Of a stretch of 64,000 nt of DNA, positions 40,278 through 46,553 are shown piece after piece (within the stretch, counting starts at the first letter, position 1; every line of letters starts with the position of its first letter). The stretch is from Planococcus soli (lineage in GTDB: Bacteria; Bacillota; Bacilli; Bacillales_A; Planococcaceae): contig NZ_WXYN01000004.1 in NCBI RefSeq assembly GCF_016881065.1, positions 167,438 to 231,437 on the forward strand, in the 5' to 3' direction. Position numbers and translations under genes: made by a program. The notes beneath the pieces are model-generated. The model worked only from the letters and a program-made list of their open reading frames with translations, had not been told where the DNA came from and searched no databases.

Positions 40278-41021
40278 ATGATGGATCAAAACAGCGTGGA
40301 TACGGACAGTCCTGTATTGCTGTATGAGCAGATAAAGTCAGGCATCAAGGCATGGATCAAAACGAATAACATGAAGGCGGGAGACAAGATTCCAAACGAA
40401 TCCGAGCTGTGTGGAATCTTTGACGTCAGCCGCATCACTATACGGAGGGCCATTAAGGAACTGGGCGAGGAAGGCGTCATCGAAGTGATTCGCGGCAAAG
40501 GCACATTTGTCCGGGCTTCCAAAAAAGACCTGCATCTATTGAATTTGAAGGGTTTTACAGAAGGGTTGTCTACAGAGGAAAATAACATCGAAAAAGAGAT
40601 TCTGCACAAACGGATCATCACGGACGATGCAGAAGCCTCAAGAGCATTTGAACATGAACAGACCGAATTTGTCGAGCTCGTCCGCCTCGTCAAAGATGCG
40701 GAAGGGCCGTTCAGCATAGACTTTGCCTATTTGCCAGTGAACATCTATCCCGGCATTTACGATCTGCTGGATGACAGTGTCTCTACTTTTGCATTGATAC
40801 GTGAAAAGTACAAGATCCCCTTCACAAAAGTGAAAAAAGAGATCGAATACGTCCATCCCCCGGCAGAGCTTTGCAAACACTTAGGAATCAATAAAACGTC
40901 GCCTGTCATCCTGGTGAAGAAAATCATTTATTGCCCTGATGGATCGCCTGTCCATTATTCCAAGTATTATATGGTCGGTGAACGCGTGAAATTTTATATC
41001 GAAGCTGATTATACCGAGTGA
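40278..41021 (+). CDS. frlR: GntR/HutC-family regulator of the frl operon (FrlR-like)
   Basis: About 247 residues: an N-terminal GntR winged helix (VLLYEQIKSGIKAWIKTNNM, NESELCGIFDVSRITIRRAI, GKGTFV, residues 10-80) and a UTRA sugar-sensing domain (VELVRLVKDAEGPFSIDFAY; PVHYSKYYMVGERVKFYI). The starts at 40278 and 40281 both fit AGGGGGAG; the ATG at 40254 is less likely. In B. subtilis frlR lies beside the operon; here it is last and on the same strand. It probably binds the palindrome at 35089 and is released by phosphorylated sugar. Confidence 0.85.
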   Translation: MMDQNSVDTDSPVLLYEQIKSGIKAWIKTNNMKAGDKIPNESELCGIFDVSRITIRRAIKELGEEGVIEVIRGKGTFVRASKKDLHLLNLKGFTEGLSTEENNIEKEILHKRIITDDAEASRAFEHEQTEFVELVRLVKDAEGPFSIDFAYLPVNIYPGIYDLLDDSVSTFALIREKYKIPFTKVKKEIEYVHPPAELCKHLGINKTSPVILVKKIIYCPDGSPVHYSKYYMVGERVKFYIEADYTE

Positions 41022-41064
41022 CCGGATGGAATCATCAAGTGATGAGCCAGTTAGAGCTTACATG

Positions 41065-41098
41065 AAAAGCACCGCAGAGAATTTTCTGCGGTGCTTTT
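41065..41098 (+). terminator. Terminator of the frl-frlR unit
   Basis: AAAAGCACCGCAGA pairs with TCTGCGGTGCTTTT. Confidence 0.92.
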
Positions 41099-41113
41099 GC
41101 TGTTCTCTTATAC

Positions 41114-41287
41114 TCAGTGGCTGTGAACCCGGTTCTTTTGTTTTTTGTGCAGTACATAAAAGAATGCAGCAATAACCAAGGATGCGATAAAGGCACCGAT
41201 TGTAATTTCACCTGGAAACAGGAACGACAAAATTAAAAATGCCACACCGACAACCACCATCACGACCGACAACAATAGATTTGCACT
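41114..41287 (-). CDS. 57-residue two-helix membrane protein
   Basis: A GTG start with GGAGGG ten bases upstream opens a 57-codon frame with two hydrophobic segments (LLLSVVMVVVGVAFLILSFL and IGAFIASLVIAAFFYVLH) separated by a PGE turn, and a basic/His tail KKQKNRVHSH. It lies leftward between the frl terminator and a divergent pair of small genes. No family is recognised; it looks like one of the many Bacillales small membrane proteins. Confidence 0.6.
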   Translation of the reverse strand, partial: SANLLLSVVMVVVGVAFLILSFLFPGEITIGAFIASLVIAAFFYVLHKKQKNRVHSH

Positions 41288-41431
41288 CATGGATTTCCCT
41301 CCGTTCTATTCTGGATCTTCTTCGCATTTTGACGCTTCTTTTTTTGGACAATAAAGAGCAGGACCAGAAATCTATGTCATAATAATAGTATACATTAATT
41401 GAATTATTAGTAAATTAAAGGGGGAAGTGGG

Positions 41432-41647
41432 ATGGAATCGAGAAAGAATGCTAAGGAAACCAGAGAGCGCCTCAGACAAAACGAGCTGAAACGCAATCCT
41501 GGAGGCTCTGCGCGAGATGAATTTGATAAAAGCGCCGGGAACGGCAACGTTACAGACATCGCGGGCAACATGGGCTGGAAAGGCATGGTCCTATTAATTC
41601 TTGTGTTGATTTTGGGTTATGTCATTTACCAATTCTTTTTTAGTTAA
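41432..41647 (+). CDS. Small membrane-anchored protein (DUF6366-like)
   Basis: A 71-residue protein with a charged N-terminus (TRERLRQNELKRNPGGSARD), a NGNVTDIAGNMGWKGMVLL stretch and one C-terminal membrane helix. The layout matches Bacillales proteins annotated DUF6366, from memory. AAAGGGGGAAG precedes the ATG, and the gene ends 24 bp before the DUF4181-like gene, suggesting co-transcription. Function unknown. Confidence 0.7.
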   Translation: MESRKNAKETRERLRQNELKRNPGGSARDEFDKSAGNGNVTDIAGNMGWKGMVLLILVLILGYVIYQFFFS

Positions 41648-41671
41648 AGAGGTCTTCAAGGAGGAAATAGC

Positions 41672-42079
41672 ATGTTTTGGTTGAAGATTGGATTAGCGCT
41701 AGTCATTTTATTCGCTTTGATTTCGTTAGTGAAGTTCTCCTTGAGAAAAATATTCAAAATCGAAAAAGAAAAGCGGGAGTGGTTTTCCTATAACCATATT
41801 AACAAGACCCATAAAAAAGTGGACTGGTTTTTGAGGATTTCGACGGCAGTGGTACTGATTGTCATTTTGTATTTGGTAATTTTCAAAGAGTATTCAATAG
41901 CCTTTTATCTGGTTCCAGTAATCCTACTTTCGGTAGCGGACTATTCCGTTAGGGCATTCTTTGAATGGAAATACTCGGACAATCCCAAGCAGTCGATCCT
42001 GACAATTGGTGAGATGGTTATTACGATAACAGTAATAGCCGTAACCATTCAGTTTGATTTACTTAATTTGGGATATTGA
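41672..42079 (+). CDS. DUF4181-like membrane protein
   Basis: A 135-residue protein with four hydrophobic segments and the pattern KEKREWFSYNHINKTHKKVDW after the first helix, which recalls DUF4181 proteins of bacilli. CAAGGAGGAAA precedes the ATG. Function unknown; it shares a transcript with the small protein upstream and ends at a bidirectional terminator facing the drug exporter. Confidence 0.7.
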   Translation: MFWLKIGLALVILFALISLVKFSLRKIFKIEKEKREWFSYNHINKTHKKVDWFLRISTAVVLIVILYLVIFKEYSIAFYLVPVILLSVADYSVRAFFEWKYSDNPKQSILTIGEMVITITVIAVTIQFDLLNLGY

Positions 42080-42113
42080 ATACGAGTCATTCAATTACAT
42101 TAAAAAACTCAAC

Positions 42114-42152
42114 AAAAAAACCACCCATCCTGTATAAGGACGGGTGGTTTTT
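42114..42152. terminator. Bidirectional terminator between DUF4181 and the MFS exporter
   Basis: AAAAACCACCC pairs with GGGTGGTTTTT; T-runs are present on both strands, serving convergent genes. Confidence 0.9.
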
Positions 42153-42156
42153 CACG

Positions 42157-43566
42157 TCATTTCAGAGCGGCACGGTTGTTTTTGATAAACAACGATCCGA
42201 TCAAGCCAATAGCTGCAGCTGCCAACACCGCGTAAAACGCGTGATGGGTGCCGAAGGCCAGAAACTCAGCGGGATTGCCTGCGCCAAAGTCTACAATGTA
42301 GTTTTCTTGGCCAGCTGTGAATAAGGTGATGGCAATTGCGGTACCTGCAGCGCCTGCCAGTTGCGTGAGGGTGTTCATAGCGGCTGAACCATCTGCATAC
42401 AGTTCTGGCGGCAGCTGATTCATTGCGTGAGTCTGTGCGGGCATAATGGTCATGGAAATGCCCAGGAACAAAATGCACAGAGCAGCAATAATTTGCCATA
42501 CCGGAGTTGTCGCTGACAAGATCAGAAGGAAAGCGACAGCTGCAACAGTTACGAGTGCAAAACCGGCACGTGTGAAGATGCGGGCGCCCACCCGGTCAAA
42601 GTTGGATCCGACGATCGGCGCCATGATGATGTTGATCAAGTTAGCCGGCAGCATCAACAAACCTGCGGCAATCGACGTATAAGCCAGTACACTCTTCAAG
42701 TAAATCGGAATCAGGATCGCCACAGAAAGAATGACGAACAAAGTCAAGAACATCAGCACGGTTCCAAGTGCGAACATCGGGTATTTGAAGACGCGCAAGT
42801 TGACCATTGGCTGCGGCATCTTCAGCTGGCGGCTGATGAACAGCAGCAAGGCGATCACACCTGCAAGCAACGGAGCCCAAACAGTCGGTTCTGTAAATGG
42901 CGTTTCTGCCAATGTCGCCAAGGAAAAGATGATGCCGCCAAATGCGATGGTCGATAATAGGAGCGAGACGACATCAATTTTCGGCTTGGTGATGTCCGAG
43001 ACGTTCTCCGTTTTTAACGCACCGATCAATAACAGGGCATTTAATGCGACCATCATCCAGAAAATATAATGCCAGCTGCTGGCATTGATGATCAATCCGC
43101 TTAATGTAGGTCCAAGAGCTGGACCTGCGGTGATGACCAACCCGACAATGCCCATCACCGAGCCGCGTTTTTGGATCGGGAAGATTAAGAGAATGACACT
43201 AAACATTAACGGCAGGAAGATGCCGGTTCCGATCGCTTGGACCAAACGGCCGACCAGCAAGAAAGAAAAACTCGGTGCCAGCGCAGCAAGCAATGCGCCG
43301 AGGGAAGAAATGAGCAATGCCGAAACAATCAGCTGGCGCGTCGTAAACCAGCGGACCAGGTAAGCGGACAACGGCACCAAGATGGCCAATACCAGTAAAT
43401 AGCCGGTCGTTAGCCACTGGGCAGTCCCTGCGGTGATAGCAAAGTCTTCCATGATGTTGGTCAACGCCATGTTTAATGCAGTTTCACCAAATAACCCGAT
43501 AAAAGATCCAATCATTAAAATAGCGGCCATCGTTTTTGGTCTTTTTACTTGTACATGAGAGTTCAT
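42157..43566 (-). CDS. DHA2-family multidrug MFS exporter
   Basis: The 469-residue protein has 14 predicted membrane helices and DHA2 (EmrB/QacA/LmrB) motifs: NMALTNIMEDFAI and AQWLTTGYLLVLAILVPLSA in the first helices, GRLVQAIGTGIFLPLMFSV, and RGSVMGIVGLVITAGPALGP (motif C of drug antiporters). It would export drugs using the proton gradient; the LmrB group is the closest by memory. The 455-bp stretch to its right, 43567-44021, has no gene apart from the terminator at 43983; no regulator is adjacent. Confidence 0.88.
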   Translation of the reverse strand: MNSHVQVKRPKTMAAILMIGSFIGLFGETALNMALTNIMEDFAITAGTAQWLTTGYLLVLAILVPLSAYLVRWFTTRQLIVSALLISSLGALLAALAPSFSFLLVGRLVQAIGTGIFLPLMFSVILLIFPIQKRGSVMGIVGLVITAGPALGPTLSGLIINASSWHYIFWMMVALNALLLIGALKTENVSDITKPKIDVVSLLLSTIAFGGIIFSLATLAETPFTEPTVWAPLLAGVIALLLFISRQLKMPQPMVNLRVFKYPMFALGTVLMFLTLFVILSVAILIPIYLKSVLAYTSIAAGLLMLPANLINIIMAPIVGSNFDRVGARIFTRAGFALVTVAAVAFLLILSATTPVWQIIAALCILFLGISMTIMPAQTHAMNQLPPELYADGSAAMNTLTQLAGAAGTAIAITLFTAGQENYIVDFGAGNPAEFLAFGTHHAFYAVLAAAAIGLIGSLFIKNNRAALK

Positions 43567-43982
43567 AACGCAACTTCTTTCTATCTATAGTTTTGGCGTG
43601 CAGACTTTTCAATAATCATTTGAGTCTATTTGCTACTATAGCAAAAATTCTTTTAAAAACTCAATGTAATTCGAAGGGCTGGAAGAGAGGCCCGCCACAA
43701 CTTTGACACATTATCCGCGAATAAAAGCATACAAATTGCATGTGAAAATACGCACAATACGTTGTTGGAAATGAAAACGCTTAGAACAGATCCTTTAGAA
43801 GAGAATCTAGTTTAGAAATCATCGTAATAACCAGCTGCAGCAAGGCTTAGAGCCATTTCTAAGGGGTGTGCTACCACTTTTCGAAAAATCTCAATAGTTT
43901 TATTGGGAAATAAAGCAAAAAAACCACAAAAGATTTAATTGAAAAATTAAACTTTCTTAATGTCAGCGCTGAGTAAGAACGA

Positions 43983-44023
43983 AAAAAACACAATCGACTG
44001 CTACAGGGTCGATTGTGCTTTTT
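43983..44023 (-). terminator. Terminator of the leftward arsenite-permease gene
   Basis: AAAAACACAATCGAC pairs with GTCGATTGTGCTTTTT; on the minus strand the stem runs into T residues directly after the stop codon. Confidence 0.85.
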
Positions 44024-44966
44024 ATGACAGGCTGCGCTTCCGAAGAACCAGCAAGACTTGGGTGATAGCAGCGAGCACGGGCAACTCCAGCAAAGGACCG
44101 ATCACCAACGTTAAGGCAATCAACGGCTGGTCCGGAAATGCGGTCATCGCAATGGCCAGCGCGATAGGGGAGTTTCTCGCCAATGTCGCGAGATTCAAAC
44201 TGGCTGTGTCTTCATAAGAAAACTTCATAAGTCCTCCCATCTTTTGGCCGACAATGAAATTTATGACGAAAAACAGCAGGATGGACACAAGAAGCTGCCA
44301 CAGCAAGTCCAGGTTATTCAGCAGCAGTTCGCCTTGAGAAGCAAACATCGCCGCGATGGCCAGGCTAAGAAACACGATCGGCAGCGCGCTCCATTTGGTT
44401 ATTGAAGGCCACGTCCGATTTTTAGCAAGTCCTTTTGTAGCAATTGCCAGCAGTAAAGGAAGTAGCAGTACAGCAACCACACTTTCCAGCAAAAACGAAA
44501 TCTCAATCCCGCCTGCAGTACCTCCGAACAGCAGGAGGTAAAACGGCAATAAAATAATTTGCAGAATCAAGTTCATGGGCAGGATCGCAGTCGACAACGC
44601 CAAGTTGCCTCTAGCGATTCCGGTGAAGGCCAAATACCAGTCTGTGCACGGCGTCACCAGCAGCATGATAAAGCCGATATAAAGAGCCGGCTGGTCTCCT
44701 AAAAACAGCGAAGCCAAGAACCAGGCAAGAAGCGGCGTCCAGACAAAATTCATCAGCAGCGTCACCGAAGAAAAACGGATATTGCCAAAAGCCAGCTTCG
44801 CTTTTTGGAGTGGAATCTGCAGAAAGGTGAGGTAAAGCATCACGATCAGCAGAGGAACAATTACGCGATCTGCATTTTCTTGAAGGGCACCAATTTGTCC
44901 GGCGGCAATTCCAATGACTGCAGCCAAAAAAGTAATTACAGTATATAGTTTTTCAAATAAGCTCAT
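44022..44966 (-). CDS. ACR3/BASS-type arsenite efflux permease
   Basis: ATG 44966 with CAGGTGA upstream is preferred over an in-frame start 25 codons earlier. About 314 residues form ten helices of the bile acid:sodium symporter superfamily, with MLLVTPCTDWYLAFTGIARG (the Cys-containing motif of ACR3 arsenite permeases, about residue 115) and LATLARNSPIALAIAMTAF near the end. It likely expels arsenite, the conserved Cys taking part. No ArsR or arsenate reductase gene is near, so the substrate assignment rests on the protein alone; a sodium/organic-acid carrier of the same superfamily is the alternative. Confidence 0.75.
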   Translation of the reverse strand: MSLFEKLYTVITFLAAVIGIAAGQIGALQENADRVIVPLLIVMLYLTFLQIPLQKAKLAFGNIRFSSVTLLMNFVWTPLLAWFLASLFLGDQPALYIGFIMLLVTPCTDWYLAFTGIARGNLALSTAILPMNLILQIILLPFYLLLFGGTAGGIEISFLLESVVAVLLLPLLLAIATKGLAKNRTWPSITKWSALPIVFLSLAIAAMFASQGELLLNNLDLLWQLLVSILLFFVINFIVGQKMGGLMKFSYEDTASLNLATLARNSPIALAIAMTAFPDQPLIALTLVIGPLLELPVLAAITQVLLVLRKRSLS

Positions 44967-45125
44967 ATGCAGTTCACCTGACCTAACCGAAATGTTATGT
45001 GTTTTTAATCGTAGCATGGTCGGTGAATACTGAAAAACCATCGCTAAAATGAACTTGCAAAAAATTGTTTACTCATTTGTTGCATAAATAGATACTGAAC
45101 TTCAAGAATAACATTTATGGGCATT

Positions 45126-45136
45126 TTTGGTATAAT
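45126..45136 (+). promoter_or_regulatory. Extended -10 promoter for the small membrane-protein pair
   Basis: TTTTGGTATAAT: a TGG extension joined to a consensus TATAAT box about 147 bp before the first small gene; no clear -35 box. Confidence 0.45.
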
Positions 45137-45282
45137 GGAGAGTGGAAATAATAACTTTATTCTTAAGATGGACGGAATTCACAGAGTAGCATGGGGCTTT
45201 TGCTTCTTTGATCATAAATTGTCTTATGTATTGTAGAGTGGCATACATAAATCAAAATAGAACAGGGAGAAGGAGGAATTGA

Positions 45283-45375
45283 ATGCTCAACTGGATAGAC
45301 GTAACACTCACAGTTTTGTTTTTTATTGTTGTGGTCTTTCTCTTTTCACTTTTGAAAAAGAAAATGACGAGGTGA
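45283..45375 (+). CDS. 30-residue single-helix membrane peptide
   Basis: An ATG nine bases after a perfect AGGAGG opens a 30-codon frame: a short N-terminus MLNWIDVTL, one hydrophobic helix (VLFFIVVVFLFSLL) and a basic end KKKMTR. Its stop lies 6 bp before the TTG start of the next gene, whose GAGGTGATG ribosome site lies within this gene's end, so translation is coupled. Confidence 0.6.
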   Translation: MLNWIDVTLTVLFFIVVVFLFSLLKKKMTR

Positions 45376-45381
45376 TGCAGC

Positions 45382-45615
45382 TTGTATTTAATAGTTTTAC
45401 GGTCAGTCTTGCTCATACTGGCGCTATCTTCAGGTATTGGGTGTATCGTATTGAACATCTACTTGTTCAATAATCCAGGCACTGAAAATGCTCGATTTTT
45501 AACGCGCCTTTCCTATGGTCTGCTGATGATTCCGATCCCGATAGCATTGGGGCTGGACAAGTTAAGAAATTCGAAGCGTAAAAGCGATAAAAGGAATACG
45601 TATCGATCTGATTAG
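45382..45615 (+). CDS. Small two-helix membrane protein
   Basis: A 77-residue protein with two hydrophobic segments (VLRSVLLILALSSGIGCIVL and LSYGLLMIPIPIALGL) and a strongly basic tail (RNSKRKSDKRNTYRSD). TTG start with GAGGTGATG upstream. It is coupled to the 30-residue peptide before it; function unknown. Confidence 0.6.
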   Translation: MYLIVLRSVLLILALSSGIGCIVLNIYLFNNPGTENARFLTRLSYGLLMIPIPIALGLDKLRNSKRKSDKRNTYRSD

Positions 45616-45676
45616 CAAGAGGGGAAAGAAATCTCTTAGAAACCAGCATTACTAAACAGAACCGGAGGCGATTCCA

Positions 45677-45850
45677 GTGTTTAACGAAAATCCGAAGTGT
45701 TCATTGTGCAACAGGGAAATTGAAGGGGGCGAGGTCGTGCATGTAAAGATGCGGTACCCCAAAAGAAAAGGATTTACAGAAATTAAAGCTTATCTAAAAA
45801 ATGAAGGCCGGTTTACTTGCACCGAATGCGTTGAAAAGAATCAGTCTTGA
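45677..45850 (+). CDS. 57-residue CxxC zinc-ribbon-like protein
   Basis: GTG with CGGAGGCG six bases upstream. The product has two cysteine pairs, PKCSLCNRE and FTCTECVEK, 40 residues apart, with a basic stretch between (KMRYPKRKGF). Similar small proteins in Planococcaceae and related bacilli are known by their CxxC pairs; the role is unknown, probably a zinc-binding structural protein. A terminator follows. Confidence 0.6.
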   Translation: MFNENPKCSLCNREIEGGEVVHVKMRYPKRKGFTEIKAYLKNEGRFTCTECVEKNQS

Positions 45851-45874
45851 AGGTTTGAAGCAAATACGCCTAAT

Positions 45875-45912
45875 GTAAAAGCAGCGAGGGATCAGTCTTT
45901 GCTGTTTTTACT
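45875..45912 (+). terminator. Terminator after the CxxC protein
   Basis: GTAAAAGCAGC pairs with GCTGTTTTTAC over a 15-base loop. Confidence 0.65.
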
Positions 45913-45937
45913 TTTGTTCTTTTTCGCCGATCAGCTG

Positions 45938-45966
45938 AAAATGCAAACTCAGCTATTGCATTTTTT
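45938..45966 (+). terminator. Second terminator hairpin before the rrf2 gene
   Basis: AAAATGCAA pairs with TTGCATTTT and ends in a T-run. Confidence 0.65.
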
Positions 45967-45998
45967 AAAAAAGAGCGTATCATCACTAATTGGATAAA

Positions 45999-46019
45999 GA
46001 ATATCCATAATGGATATTC
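45999..46019. promoter_or_regulatory. Perfect 21-bp operator of the Rrf2 regulator
   Basis: GAATATCCAT and its exact reverse complement flank a single A, 26 bp before the rrf2 start. It probably mediates autoregulation of the rrf2-yhgE unit. Confidence 0.7.
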
Positions 46020-46044
46020 AAAGTAGAAGAAAGAGGTGTTCACG

Positions 46045-46551
46045 ATGCAATTGACCAAAGGGGTAGAGCAAGCCTTATGCATTATCGTCTTGCTTGCCAC
46101 ACAGGAAAGCAGCGCGCCGCTCGCTTCAGATGAAATCAGCAAGCGCTTGGGCGTATCGCCATCCTATATGAAAAAAATCATAAGAAAATTAGTCGTCCAG
46201 GGGATTGCCGTGTCGGTTTCAGGGAATAACGGCGGTGTTTCGCTTGCGAAACCCGCAGCGGATATTACCATGCTTGATGTGATTGAAGCTATGGAAGGGC
46301 CGATTCAGATGTATCCGGATACGGGGTTGATCGGACTCGCGTTTCATGATAAGCAATACACCGAAAAAGGACAGAAGCTTCTCCGCAGCGTCTTTTCCCA
46401 AGGAGACCGCTTGCTGATCGAGTATTTTTCTAAAGTAACAGCAGCAGATCTGTTGAAAGAAGGATTAGGCACGTCGAATTTGCCGACTTTAAACTGGAAC
46501 CGGGAAACCTTAAGCGACGTAATAGACAAAGAACGGGATGATGACAAGTGA
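46045..46551 (+). CDS. Rrf2-family transcriptional regulator
   Basis: About 168 residues: an Rrf2 winged helix (residues 1-80: LTKGVEQALCIIVLLATQES; ISKRLGVSPSYMKKIIRKLV; GNNGGVSLAKPAADITMLDV), then a linker and helices. The three cysteines that hold an Fe-S cluster in IscR/NsrR are absent, so it is a non-Fe-S member that senses something else. ATG 46045 with GAGGTGTTC upstream. It overlaps the start of the yhgE-like gene and faces a palindrome, so it likely controls this export-like membrane protein. Confidence 0.85.
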   Translation: MQLTKGVEQALCIIVLLATQESSAPLASDEISKRLGVSPSYMKKIIRKLVVQGIAVSVSGNNGGVSLAKPAADITMLDVIEAMEGPIQMYPDTGLIGLAFHDKQYTEKGQKLLRSVFSQGDRLLIEYFSKVTAADLLKEGLGTSNLPTLNWNRETLSDVIDKERDDDK

Positions 46552-46553
46552 AC

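Noticed and set aside
43960-44217. An 85-codon plus-strand frame over the end of the arsenite-permease gene
   Set aside because: It overlaps the terminator and the conserved permease C-terminus; no ribosome site.
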